Below the pieces are notes generated by a model. It saw only the letters and a list, made by a program, of their open reading frames with translations, ran no database searches and was not told the origin of the DNA. From positions 1 to 64,000 of the forward strand of contig NZ_BSPP01000005.1 in NCBI RefSeq assembly GCF_030161095.1: a DNA stretch of 64,000 nt, read 5' to 3'. Origin of the DNA: Cypionkella aquatica. GTDB lineage: Bacteria; Pseudomonadota; Alphaproteobacteria; Rhodobacterales; Rhodobacteraceae. This document shows, piece after piece, positions 1-9,746 of the stretch (positions within the stretch are counted from its first letter, which is position 1; each line of letters starts with the position of its first letter). Position numbers and translations under genes: made by a program.

Positions 1-180
1 CCGTCCCTTCCTTGGGGAGGACTCTAGTCGCAGATGGAGGAAAAATCCCGTGGCAGGTCACACTCACAACCGCCGAAACTGGCGTCGCATGGATCGAGGC
101 CGCGCGCGCAAGCGCTGAAGAAAACTTGCGGCGGCACGCCGCGCAATCAGATCACCCGTGCTGGCCAGGTTGCGCATGTG

Positions 181-210
181 AAAAGGGCGCAGCTTTCGCC
201 ACGCCCTTGC
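181..210 (-). terminator. Rho-independent terminator of groESL
   Basis: Read on the minus strand, a 7-bp stem (AAGGGCG / CGCCCTT) closes a 12-base loop and runs into a short T stretch, starting 24 bases after the groEL stop codon. Its position fits the end of the groESL transcript. The 180 bases to its left hold nothing I recognise. Confidence 0.7.
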
Positions 211-233
211 CAATCTTTCAGCTTTTCGGCTGA

Positions 234-1901
<1,668 letters not shown>

Positions 1902-1955
1902 CTAAGATGTTGAAAAGCAAAGCGCAGGGTGCGTGATGTCACGCACCGCTCACAC

Positions 1956-2243
1956 TCAGGAAATGATCCCGAGGATATCGCTTTCTTTCATGATCAGCAG
2001 ATCTTCGCCGTCGAGTTTGACCTCGGTGCCCGACCATTTGCCGAACAGGATCTTGTCGCCAGCTTTGACGGACGGAGCAATCAGCTCGCCCGAATCCTTG
2101 CGCGCGCCCGGACCAGCCGAAACGATCTCGCCCTCTGCGGGCTTTTCTTTGGCGCTATCGGGGATGATCAGCCCGCCTTTGGTTTTATCTTCGCCTTCAA
2201 TGCGACGGACCAATACGCGGTCATGCAGCGGTGTGAATGCCAT
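1956..2243 (-). CDS. groS: Co-chaperonin GroES (Hsp10)
   Basis: 95-residue lid of the GroEL cage. It begins [14 protein letters not shown] and has the mobile-loop region ([19 protein letters not shown], about residues 17-35) that docks on GroEL, then the beta-barrel ending ESDILGIIS. An in-frame extension reaches 2288, but it would run into the CIRCE operator, and the start chosen here has a GGGAG ribosome-binding site 9 bases upstream. It is the first gene of the heat-shock operon with groEL. Confidence 0.98.
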   Translation of the reverse strand: MAFTPLHDRVLVRRIEGEDKTKGGLIIPDSAKEKPAEGEIVSAGPGARKDSGELIAPSVKAGDKILFGKWSGTEVKLDGEDLLIMKESDILGIIS

Positions 2244-2281
2244 CTGGTTACACTCCCTTGAGTTTCCAGGTTTGAATGAGA

Positions 2282-2308
2282 TTAGCACTCAGTGTCCCTG
2301 ACTGCTAA
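2282..2308 (-). promoter_or_regulatory. CIRCE operator (HrcA binding site)
   Basis: The inverted repeat is TTAGCACTC-N9-GACTGCTAA. The consensus CIRCE is TTAGCACTC-N9-GAGTGCTAA, so the left arm is perfect and the right arm has one mismatch (C for G). It lies 39 bases upstream of the groES start. In alphaproteobacteria HrcA represses groESL through this site. No hrcA gene is in the window. Confidence 0.93.
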
Positions 2309-2454
2309 CGATGCCTGAGTTAGGCCCTAACCCCTTCACAGTCAACACCCGACTGCGCGAAATATTTGCGACATTTGGCCGAAGCCGGGGGTTGTCGCTT
2401 GGCCTTGCGCCCCCAAGATGTCACCCTATGCCAGAGCACAGCAATGGGGGGCGC

Positions 2455-3447
2455 ATGCGCCAGATTTTATCGACATTCATGGCCCTGTTGGCGTTTTCCA
2501 CCCCGGCGCTGGCCGAATGTCAGGGCCAGAACCTGATCGCAGCCCTGCCTGCCGATCAACAAGCCAACCTGCGGGCCGAGGCTGCAAAACAGCCCTACGC
2601 CATCGGCAATTTCTGGCTTGCCACCAAAGGCGATCAGCAGATCACCCTCGTCGGCACCTATCATTTCGACGATCCGCGCCACAGCGCCACCATGACAGCG
2701 CTTGCCCCGGCGATTGCGCGCGCGCAGATTCTGTTGGTCGAGGCTGGGCCGAAAGAGCAAGACAGCCTCAAGGCCCGCATGGCCGACGACCCCAGCCTGA
2801 TCGTCAACACCGACGGCCCGACCCTGCCCGAAGTGCTGTCGCCCGAAGATTGGCAACATCTGAGCGATGCCGCCAAAGCCCGTGGTATGCCCGCCTTCAT
2901 GGTCGCCAAATTCCGTCCGTGGTATGTCTCGGTCTTGCTGGCAATGCCGCCCTGCAGCCTTGGCACCGCCATGCCCGAAGGCCTTGATGCGCAACTGATC
3001 CAAGCCGCCAAGGCCCGCGATCTGCCCGTGCAAGCGCTTGAACCCTATGACACTTTGTTCTCAATCTTTGGCGATATGACGCAAGCCGAACAGATCGACA
3101 TGATCACCTCTGCGCTGGCGCTGGAAGACAAATCCGCTGATATGGCGATCACCCTCGCCGATGCCTATTTCGCGCAAGAGGGCCGGTTGATCTGGGAGTT
3201 TTCCAAGCTGCAAGCCCTGCAACAACCCGGCTTTACCCCCGAACGGGTGCAACGCGAATTTGCGGTGATGGAGAAATCCATGATGACCGACCGCAACACC
3301 GCGTGGATTCCGGTGATCGAGGCTGCAGCCGCCAAGGGCCCGGTGCTGGCGGCTTTCGGCGCCTTGCATCTGTCGGGCGATCAGGGCGTGTTGAACCTGC
3401 TGCAAGCCCGGGGCTATAAAGTCACCCAACTGTCGCTTGTCCCATAA
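2455..3447 (+). CDS. TraB/GumN-family protein, secreted
   Basis: 330-residue protein of the TraB/PrgY/GumN family (erythromycin esterase/Tiki-like fold). It starts with a signal peptide (MRQILSTFMALLAFSTPALA, residues 1-20), so it probably acts in the periplasm. Family marks are the GTYHFDDPRH segment near residue 65 and the C-terminal GALHLSGDQGVLNLLQARGY. Metal-dependent peptidase activity has been proposed for relatives but is not established for bacterial GumN-like proteins. The start was chosen at the ATG after a GGGGGG run. Upstream in-frame ATG and GTG codons would bury the signal peptide. The small gene downstream follows 9 bases after the stop, so the two are probably cotranscribed. 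Confidence 0.85.
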   Translation: MRQILSTFMALLAFSTPALAECQGQNLIAALPADQQANLRAEAAKQPYAIGNFWLATKGDQQITLVGTYHFDDPRHSATMTALAPAIARAQILLVEAGPKEQDSLKARMADDPSLIVNTDGPTLPEVLSPEDWQHLSDAAKARGMPAFMVAKFRPWYVSVLLAMPPCSLGTAMPEGLDAQLIQAAKARDLPVQALEPYDTLFSIFGDMTQAEQIDMITSALALEDKSADMAITLADAYFAQEGRLIWEFSKLQALQQPGFTPERVQREFAVMEKSMMTDRNTAWIPVIEAAAAKGPVLAAFGALHLSGDQGVLNLLQARGYKVTQLSLVP

Positions 3448-3456
3448 AGGTTTGCA

Positions 3457-3711
3457 ATGAAACGTATTCTGCAATTCGCGCTGATCCTTGCTGTCGCCGT
3501 TCTGACCACCGCCGGCTACCGTTATTACACTTGGGTTAACAACTCTGCGGGCGCTGCCGATCCGTTTGACGAGGTGGGCATCGACCTGCATCAGATGATG
3601 CCCAGCTTTGTGCAGGATTGGGGCTGCGCCAAGCTGCAGGCCAATTTCGGCACCAAAACCTTGCCACCCTATGGCTGCCAATCGCCGACCGAGCCGGGAA
3701 AGTGGAAATAG
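3457..3711 (+). CDS. Small membrane-anchored or secreted protein, function unknown
   Basis: 84 residues. A hydrophobic N-terminal segment (about residues 4-20) looks like a signal anchor or uncleaved signal peptide. It is followed by a polar domain with two cysteines (in WGCAK and YGCQS), which could form a disulfide outside the cytoplasm. An AAAGG motif precedes the start, and it sits 9 bases after the TraB/GumN gene, suggesting a two-gene operon. I do not recognise a named family. Confidence 0.7.
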   Translation: MKRILQFALILAVAVLTTAGYRYYTWVNNSAGAADPFDEVGIDLHQMMPSFVQDWGCAKLQANFGTKTLPPYGCQSPTEPGKWK

Positions 3712-3829
3712 CCGCGCCACCCCCGACCTTGCGCCACCCTGACCCTGAGCCTCACAACCCTGCGCCCCCGTGACAAACCACCGCCCCGGCCCTATAAGCC
3801 GCGCAAATCCCATCGCGAAGGCTTGCCCC

Positions 3830-4750
3830 ATGACCACTCTTGTTTTCGGCCACAAATCCCCCGACACCGATTCCACCGGCTCGCCGTTGATCTGGGCATG
3901 GTATCTGTCCGAAGTGCGCGGCACCCCGGCGAAAGCCGTTCTGCTGGGCCAACCCAACACCGAAGCCGCCTTCATGTTGCAGCACTGGGGCTTTGCGCAG
4001 CCCGAGATCATCGCCGATGTGACGCCGGAAGATCACGTCGTGATCGTCGATACCAACAATCCGGCTGAACTTCCGGCCTCGATCAACGACGCCAAGATTG
4101 AGGCGATCATCGACCATCACATGCTGGTGGGCGGTCTGAAAACCCGCGCGCCAATCGAGATTACCATTCGCCCGCTGGCCTGCACCGCCACCATCATGCA
4201 CGATCTGATCGGCAGCGACATGGCCCGCGCCCCGCGCGAGATCAAAGGCGCGATGCTGACCTGCATCTTGTCCGACACGTTGGAATTCCGCAGCCCCACC
4301 ACCACCCCGCATGACCGCGCCGTGGCCGAAAGCCTTGCCACCGATCTGCGCGTGTCGATCCCGGAATTTGCCGCCGCAATGTTCGCCGCGAAATCCGACA
4401 TCTCGGCATTTTCGGACGCCGCATTGCTGCGGATGGACAGCAAGGAATACAATGTCGATGGCCGCGAGCTGCGCGTCTCGGTGCTGGAAACCACCTCGCC
4501 TGCGACCGTGCTGAACCGCAAAGCTGCGCTGATGGCCGCGATGCCTGAAGTCGCCGCCGAAGATGGTGCCGATCAGGTGCTGCTGTTCGTCATCGACATC
4601 CTGAACGAGGAAGCCACCCTGCTGGTGCCGAATGATCTGGTCAAGCAGATGGCCGAAGCCTCGTTCGGGGTGAAAGTTTCGGGCGATACTGTGGTGATCC
4701 CCGGCTTGATGAGCCGCAAAAAGCAGATCATCCCGGCACTGAAACTCTGA
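3830..4750 (+). CDS. ppaC: Manganese-dependent inorganic pyrophosphatase (family II)
   Basis: 306-residue DHH/DHHA2 phosphoesterase that hydrolyses pyrophosphate to phosphate in the cytoplasm. Ligand motifs of family II are all present: GHKSPDTDS (His8, Asp12, Asp14), VDTN near residue 75, the DHH signature in IIDHHM near residue 97, SDTLEF near residue 150, and the C-terminal SRKKQ substrate-binding motif near residue 298. Length is typical. There are no CBS domains. The start was chosen at MTTLVFGHKSPD; the open frame extends 60 bases further upstream without conservation. It stands between the TraB/GumN pair and the HAD gene. Confidence 0.96.
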   Translation: MTTLVFGHKSPDTDSTGSPLIWAWYLSEVRGTPAKAVLLGQPNTEAAFMLQHWGFAQPEIIADVTPEDHVVIVDTNNPAELPASINDAKIEAIIDHHMLVGGLKTRAPIEITIRPLACTATIMHDLIGSDMARAPREIKGAMLTCILSDTLEFRSPTTTPHDRAVAESLATDLRVSIPEFAAAMFAAKSDISAFSDAALLRMDSKEYNVDGRELRVSVLETTSPATVLNRKAALMAAMPEVAAEDGADQVLLFVIDILNEEATLLVPNDLVKQMAEASFGVKVSGDTVVIPGLMSRKKQIIPALKL

Positions 4751-4790
4751 TTTCTGCTGCCGCCGGGGGGAAACTTTCGGCGGCATTTGA

Positions 4791-4819
4791 TATGGCCGCT
4801 ATATGGCCTCTCTATGGCC
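4791..4819. repeat. Three TATGGCC direct repeats with an 11-bp period
   Basis: The heptamer TATGGCC occurs at 4791, 4802 and 4813, separated by two 4-base spacers. The array lies 52 bases upstream of the HAD hydrolase start. Seven-mers with 4-base spacers on one helical face is the layout used by OmpR/PhoB-type response regulators, but the sequence does not match the Pho box. Confidence 0.6.
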
Positions 4820-4870
4820 GTTTTCTGGGTCATTCAGCTTTGGTTAACTTTTGCCCCGAAAGGCCCCGGA

Positions 4871-5761
4871 ATGACCCAAATCATCGGCAATCTCTCGGAT
4901 ATTTCCGCCCGCTATGACGCGGTGTTTTGCGATCTTTGGGGGTGCTTGCACAATGGCGTCACGCCGTTTCCGGCCGCAGTGGCCGCCCTGCAAGCCTTTC
5001 GCGCCAAGGGTGGGCGGGTGATCCTGCTGACCAATGCCCCGCGCCCTAAATCCAGCATTATCAAACAGTTGGATGATATGTCCGTGCCGCGCGATGCGTG
5101 GGATGATGTGGTGACATCGGGCGATGCTGCGCAATTTGCCATGCTGGCGGGGGCTGTTGGACGCAAAGTGCATTTCATCGGCGCGCCCAAGGACGAGGCT
5201 TTTTTCACCGATTTCGCCGATGATCTGCAAAGCCTTGCCGACAGCCATCCGCCGATTGAACGCGTGGCCGCCAAAGACGCCGAAGGCCTGATTGTCACCG
5301 GCCTTGTCGATGATCTGTCACAGACCCCAGACGACTACCGCGCCACGCTGCTTTTGGCGAAAACTCTAGGTTTGCCAATGCTTTGCGCCAACCCGGACAT
5401 CATCGTCCACATGGGCGACAAGCTGCTTTACTGCGCAGGCGCGTTGGCGAAAGCCTATGAAGACATCGGCGGCAAGGCGTTGTATTTCGGCAAACCGCAC
5501 CCGCCGATCTACGACCTAGCCCGCCGCCGCCTGACCGCTTTGGGCGGCTCTGACGAGGCCCAAATTCTTTGCATCGGCGACGGCATCCAGACCGATGTGC
5601 AAGGCGCGATTGGCGAAGGGCTGGATGCGCTTTTTGTCACCGGCGGCATCGCGCATGAAAGCTTTGGCGCGGATTCTAACAATCCGAACAAAGACTTGCT
5701 GGAAGATTGGCTGCAAGACACCCAGTTGTCACCTGCCTATAGCATTGGCCATCTGCGCTGA
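4871..5761 (+). CDS. HAD-superfamily class IIA hydrolase (TIGR01459-like)
   Basis: 296-residue cytoplasmic HAD phosphatase-like protein. The N-terminal motif is FCDLWGCLHNG (about residues 17-27). In this subfamily a Trp replaces the usual second Asp of DxD, so this is normal for the family rather than a defect. Motif II is LLTNAPRP near residue 58, then the class IIA cap, and motif III/IV is GKPHPPIYDLA followed by CIGDGIQTDVQGA. Substrate is unknown. The start at MTQIIGNLSD is preceded by GAAAGG. The longer open frame starting at 4787 overlaps the TATGGCC repeat array and is less likely. Confidence 0.88.
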   Translation: MTQIIGNLSDISARYDAVFCDLWGCLHNGVTPFPAAVAALQAFRAKGGRVILLTNAPRPKSSIIKQLDDMSVPRDAWDDVVTSGDAAQFAMLAGAVGRKVHFIGAPKDEAFFTDFADDLQSLADSHPPIERVAAKDAEGLIVTGLVDDLSQTPDDYRATLLLAKTLGLPMLCANPDIIVHMGDKLLYCAGALAKAYEDIGGKALYFGKPHPPIYDLARRRLTALGGSDEAQILCIGDGIQTDVQGAIGEGLDALFVTGGIAHESFGADSNNPNKDLLEDWLQDTQLSPAYSIGHLR

Positions 5762-5878
5762 CCGTGTTGTAATAAAATTACCCACATGACGCGATATTTG
5801 CACGTTTAATGCGCATATGATTTGCGCCGCGGCGCGGCATCTGCTATGCTGCGCAAGCAAATTCAAGGGATTCGACCC

Positions 5879-6322
5879 ATGCTTGACGATCACCGCCGCG
5901 GCACCATCTACATCGAAGACCTCGAAATCGGCATGGTCCGCAGCTTGGAAAAAGTCGTAACCGACCGCGATATCGCGCTTTTTGCTGAAATTTCAACCGA
6001 TCATAACCCTGTGCATCTTGACGAAACCTATGCCAAAGACACAATTTTCCATGGCCGCATCGCCCACGGCATGCTGACCGCAGCGCTGATTTCTGCGGTG
6101 ATCGGCGAGCAGCTTCCCGGCCATGGCACTGTTTATCTTGGACAATCCATGAAATTCCTCGCCCCGGTCCGGCCCGGCGACACGGTAAAAGCGGTGGTGA
6201 AAGTGGCAGGCATCGACCTCGCCCGCCGCCGTGTGACCCTTGAAACCCATTGCGCGGTGGGCAATACCGTGGTTCTGAAAGGCGACGCGCTGGTTATGGC
6301 GCCAAGCCGTAAGTTAGACTAG
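5879..6322 (+). CDS. MaoC-family (R)-specific enoyl-CoA hydratase-like protein
   Basis: 147-residue single hot-dog-fold protein. The hydratase-2 motif reads STDHNPVHLDETYA (about residues 40-53), with the catalytic Asp/His pair, followed by HGRIAHGM. Members hydrate trans-2-enoyl-CoA to (R)-3-hydroxyacyl-CoA, linking fatty acid oxidation to polyhydroxyalkanoate synthesis. No pha genes are nearby, so the pathway is not shown here. The start has AAGGGA 9 bases upstream. The AT-rich stretch 5762-5860 probably holds its promoter. ribF starts 29 bases after the stop. Confidence 0.88.
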   Translation: MLDDHRRGTIYIEDLEIGMVRSLEKVVTDRDIALFAEISTDHNPVHLDETYAKDTIFHGRIAHGMLTAALISAVIGEQLPGHGTVYLGQSMKFLAPVRPGDTVKAVVKVAGIDLARRRVTLETHCAVGNTVVLKGDALVMAPSRKLD

Positions 6323-6351
6323 GGGCGCGGGCCGCCCCATCCCGGGGTAGC

Positions 6352-7275
6352 ATGCAAATACACCAGCATTGGCAAGGGCTTAAGCCTGAAACGCGCGGCG
6401 CATCGGTCGCGATGGGCAACTTTGATGGCGTGCACCTAGGCCACCAATCGGTGATCGACCTTGCCCGCGCACATGGCCCGCTTGGCATCGTCACTTTCGA
6501 GCCGCACCCGCGCGAATATTTCGCCCCCAATGCTCCGCCCTTCCGGCTGATGAACGCTGAAACCCGCAGCAACCGTCTTGCCAAACTTGGCGTCAAGCAT
6601 CTGTTTCAACTGCCTTTTAACGCTGAAATGGCCAGCCTGTCCCCGCAGGATTTCGCCCGCCAAGTGCTGGCTGAAGGCTTGGGGATTGCCCATGTCGTGG
6701 TGGGTGCGGACTTCTGCTTTGGCAAAAACCGCGCTGGAAAAGCCGCCGATCTGCAGGCCCTTGGTGCGCAATACGGCTTTGGCGTCACCGTCGCCGATCT
6801 GGTCAAAACCGACGACCGCGAAATCTCGTCCACCGCGATCCGTCAGGCATTGGCCGACGGTCGCCCGCGCGAAGCCGCCGCGATGCTCGGCCACTGGCAC
6901 CGCATTGATGGTGAGGTTATCCACGGCGAAAAACGCGGGCGAGAGTTGGGCTATCCGACGGCGAATATGTCAGTTGCGGGCCTGCATCTGCCGAAACTTG
7001 GCGTCTATGCCGTGAAAGTTGACGTGCTGACCGGGCCGCAGGCGGGCAGCTATCATGGCGCGGCCAGCCTTGGCGTGCGCCCGATGTTTGGCGAAAATAC
7101 CCCGAACCTCGAAACCTATATCTTTGATTTCAAAGGTGATCTTTATGGGCACCATGTCTCGATTGGCCTGATCGACTACCTGCGGCCCGAGATGAAATTC
7201 GATGGCCTGCCCGGTCTGATGACGCAAATGGCCGCCGATGTGGCCCAAGCGCGGGCGATCCTGACAGCCCTTTGA
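6352..7275 (+). CDS. ribF: Bifunctional riboflavin kinase / FAD synthetase
   Basis: 307 residues. The N-terminal nucleotidyltransferase domain carries MGNFDGVHLGHQ (residues 22-33) and the EISSTAIRQAL motif (the ISSTxIR adenylyltransferase signature) near residue 160. The C-terminal flavokinase domain carries GRELGYPTANMS near residue 200 and ends in the GLPGLMTQMAADVAQAR helix. It makes FMN from riboflavin and then FAD. The Shine-Dalgarno is weak. Length is usual. It lies between the maoC-like gene and the ycgN-like gene, same strand. Confidence 0.97.
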   Translation: MQIHQHWQGLKPETRGASVAMGNFDGVHLGHQSVIDLARAHGPLGIVTFEPHPREYFAPNAPPFRLMNAETRSNRLAKLGVKHLFQLPFNAEMASLSPQDFARQVLAEGLGIAHVVVGADFCFGKNRAGKAADLQALGAQYGFGVTVADLVKTDDREISSTAIRQALADGRPREAAAMLGHWHRIDGEVIHGEKRGRELGYPTANMSVAGLHLPKLGVYAVKVDVLTGPQAGSYHGAASLGVRPMFGENTPNLETYIFDFKGDLYGHHVSIGLIDYLRPEMKFDGLPGLMTQMAADVAQARAILTAL

Positions 7276-7326
7276 CCACCCGCTTTCGCCCTTCCCTTTT
7301 CCGCCCGCCCGCGTCATTTTGCAACC

Positions 7327-7779
7327 ATGACAAACCTGCGCCCAAAGTTCTGGGAAACCGTTCCCCTGTCGAAAATGACCACCCCCGAATGGGAGGCGCT
7401 TTGCGATGGCTGCGGCAAATGTTGCCTGAACAAGATTGAGTATGAAGACACTGGCGAGGTTGAATACACCCGCGTCGCCTGCCGCTTGCTGGACAATGAA
7501 ACCTGCCAATGCTCCAACTATTCCCGGCGGTTTGAATTCGTGCCGGAATGTATTCGACTGAACCCCAAGACTTTGAAAAAGATCAGCTATTGGCTGCCTG
7601 CCACCTGCGCTTACAAGCTGTTGCAGAATGGCAAACCTTTGCCCGATTGGCACCCTTTGCGCAGCGGCGCGCCGGATTCGACCCACACTTCGGGCCATTC
7701 GATGCGCGGTCAAACCGTCTCGGAAGCCGCCATCGACGAGGACGACTGGGACGATTATATCATTCAGGAAGAGCTTTGA
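7327..7779 (+). CDS. YcgN-family cysteine cluster protein (UPF0260)
   Basis: 150 residues with the conserved cysteine pattern of the YkgJ/YcgN zinc- or iron-binding cluster family: CDGCGKCC near residue 27, then CRLLDNETCQCSNY and VPECIRL. The tail is acidic (DEDDWDDYIIQEEL). Biochemical function is unknown in the family. Its TGA overlaps the ATG of the following aldolase gene by one base (TGATG), indicating translational coupling. Confidence 0.93.
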   Translation: MTNLRPKFWETVPLSKMTTPEWEALCDGCGKCCLNKIEYEDTGEVEYTRVACRLLDNETCQCSNYSRRFEFVPECIRLNPKTLKKISYWLPATCAYKLLQNGKPLPDWHPLRSGAPDSTHTSGHSMRGQTVSEAAIDEDDWDDYIIQEEL

Positions 7780-8807
7780 TGTATTTCACCTCTGACAACG
7801 CCTCTGGCGCGCATCCCGATATTTTGGCGGCCCTTACCCGCGCGAATGACGGTTTTGCCCGCAGCTATGGCGCCGATGCGATCATGGAGCGGGTCACAGC
7901 ACAGGTGCGCGACATCTTCGAGCATCCCGAAGCCGCCGTCTATCTGGTCGCGACCGGAACCGTCGCCAATTCCTTGTCTTTGGCGGTCTACAGTCAGCCG
8001 TGGTCGGCGGTCTTCGCACATACCGAAGCCCATATCGCCACCGATGAATGTGGCGCGCCTGAATTTTACACCGATGGCGCCAAGCTGATCGGGGTGCCCG
8101 GCGCGGATGGCAAGATGACGCCGGGTGCTTTGGCCGAAGCCCTTGGCCGCATTGGCGAATCCGGTGTGCATGGCGTGCAGCGCGGCATGGTCTCTATCAC
8201 CAATGTGACGGAGGCTGGCACGGTTTACACCACCGCAGAGATTGCCGCTTTGACCGCTGTGGCCAAATCAAAGGCGCTGCCGTGCCATCTGGACGGCGCG
8301 CGGTTTGCCAATGCGTTGGTCGCAACCGGGGCGACGGCTGCCGAGATGACATGGAAGGCGGGCATCGACGTGGTGTCGTTTGGCGGCACCAAAAACGGCT
8401 GTCTGGGCGTCGAGGCGGTGGTGATGTTTGACCCCGCCAAAGCGTGGGAATTTGAGTTGCGCCGCAAGCGGGCGGGGCATCTGGTCTCAAAGCACCGCTT
8501 TTTGTCGGCGCAGTTTGAGGCCTATCTGACCGACGATCTTTGGCTGCAACTGGCAACCCAAGCCAATGCCATGGGCGCACGTTTGGCGCAGGGCGTGGCC
8601 GTTGCGGGCGCGCGGCATCAGTATCCGGCGCAGGCCAATATGATGTTCCCGGAATGGACACTTGGCACCCATGCAAGGCTAGAGGCCGCGGGGGCCGCCT
8701 ATTACCAGATGCCCGCAGCGCCGGGGATGGAGGCCGCGCGGCTGGTGACCTCGTGGAACACAACAGAGGCAGAGGTCGATCAATTTTTGGCGGCTTTGCG
8801 CGGCTAG
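7779..8807 (+). CDS. ltaE: Low-specificity L-threonine aldolase
   Basis: 342-residue PLP enzyme of the beta-eliminating lyase family that cleaves L-threonine and allo-threonine to glycine and acetaldehyde. It begins MYFTSDNASGAHPDIL. The cofactor site shows HLDGARFANA near residue 168 (Asp contacting the pyridine nitrogen, Arg) and the Schiff-base lysine in SFGGTKNG near residue 199. The start is fixed by the one-base overlap with the upstream stop. A longer frame starting inside the previous gene is a shadow. It converges with the alpha/beta hydrolase gene. Confidence 0.94.
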   Translation: MYFTSDNASGAHPDILAALTRANDGFARSYGADAIMERVTAQVRDIFEHPEAAVYLVATGTVANSLSLAVYSQPWSAVFAHTEAHIATDECGAPEFYTDGAKLIGVPGADGKMTPGALAEALGRIGESGVHGVQRGMVSITNVTEAGTVYTTAEIAALTAVAKSKALPCHLDGARFANALVATGATAAEMTWKAGIDVVSFGGTKNGCLGVEAVVMFDPAKAWEFELRRKRAGHLVSKHRFLSAQFEAYLTDDLWLQLATQANAMGARLAQGVAVAGARHQYPAQANMMFPEWTLGTHARLEAAGAAYYQMPAAPGMEAARLVTSWNTTEAEVDQFLAALRG

Positions 8808-8820
8808 CCCCCAATCCTGC

Positions 8821-8893
8821 GCCGCCCCGGAGGTGATCCGGGGCCGCCGTCCTTCGCCTATCCCCTGAGGCCCCGGATCGCTTCCGGGGCGGC
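8821..8893. repeat. Large intergenic inverted repeat between convergent genes
   Basis: Two 25-base arms (8821-8845 and 8869-8893) are inverted copies of each other apart from two or three central positions, and each arm is itself a GC-rich hairpin of the CCCCGGA..TCCGGGG type. It sits between the convergent threonine aldolase and hydrolase genes, so it may serve as a two-way transcription stop. Dispersed CCCCGGAT..CCGGGG palindromes are familiar in alphaproteobacterial intergenic DNA; that is recalled knowledge, not shown here. Confidence 0.7.
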
Positions 8894-8924
8894 GTGGATC
8901 AGGCGGGGGCCGACGTTAGATCCC

Positions 8925-9746
8925 TTAGCACCTGTCCAGATGCGCCTGAACGCTGGGGGCGATCTGGGCGGCATGGCTGATTGCCACCATATGCCCGGCC
9001 TCTGGCACGATCAGACGGCTGCACTGTGGCAGGCGCAAAGCCAAGGCCCGGTGCAATGTGTCAATGATCGCAGGGCTTTGCGCGCCCTCTATCAGCAAAA
9101 CCGGGGCTGCAACCCTCTCTAATCCGCCGGGGCGCAGGATGCCTGCGGCATCGTCCAGCAGGGTCGGATTCTGCGCCACGATCAGGTGGATACGATCCAC
9201 CATATAGGCTCGGGTGCGCTCTGGCAGATCAGCAAGGCGCTCGCCCGAGCCCCAATGCGCATGGAACATCGCGGCGGCGGCTTCCAGGTCGCCCGCTGCA
9301 ACCAGCGCGCCAAATTCCAGATGCTCGTCGCGGAAGTGCTGAAACGCCGCCGCATCCACAGCGCGGGCAGCGGCAAAAATCACCGGCTCTATCAGGGTCA
9401 GGCTGCGCACCAGATCGGGGCGCGTCACCGCAATGCGCAGCGCCACAGTGCCGCCGAAACTGTGGCTGATCAGATCAATCGCAGCCCCTGCGCCAAGGCT
9501 TTCCACCATCGCAATGGATTGCGCGGTGGCAAGGCTGTGCATATCGCTGTCGGCCAGCCAATCGGGGGCGCGGCCATGCCCCGGCGCATCGGTGGCGGTG
9601 ATGGTGACGCCGTGAAGCGCCGCTGCCAGCCCCGACCACGCCCCGGCATGCGCAAGGCTGCAATGCAGCGCAAGCACCGGGCGGTCGCCGCCGCGATGCC
9701 ATGTCCTGTACGGCGGCAAGGCGGGCATCTGCATGTCTTCAGGCAT
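8925..9746 (-). CDS. Alpha/beta-hydrolase fold protein
   Basis: 273-residue hydrolase. Near the N-terminus is the oxyanion-region motif LALHCSLAHAGAW. The nucleophile elbow is ISHSFGGT (Ser near residue 95), a Gly-to-Ser variant of GxSxG. The catalytic His is probably in EAGHMVAI near residue 251. No signal peptide. Substrate cannot be inferred. Its start overlaps the end of the upstream isomerase gene by 8 bases (ATGCCTGA), so the two are translationally coupled. In-frame ATGs at codons 5 and 7 are possible alternatives. Confidence 0.88.
   Translation of the reverse strand: MPEDMQMPALPPYRTWHRGGDRPVLALHCSLAHAGAWSGLAAALHGVTITATDAPGHGRAPDWLADSDMHSLATAQSIAMVESLGAGAAIDLISHSFGGTVALRIAVTRPDLVRSLTLIEPVIFAAARAVDAAAFQHFRDEHLEFGALVAAGDLEAAAAMFHAHWGSGERLADLPERTRAYMVDRIHLIVAQNPTLLDDAAGILRPGGLERVAAPVLLIEGAQSPAIIDTLHRALALRLPQCSRLIVPEAGHMVAISHAAQIAPSVQAHLDRC

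Noticed and set aside
6910-6926. DnaA-box-like TTATCCACG
   Set aside because: Single, imperfect and inside ribF; no cluster or AT-rich region indicates an origin.
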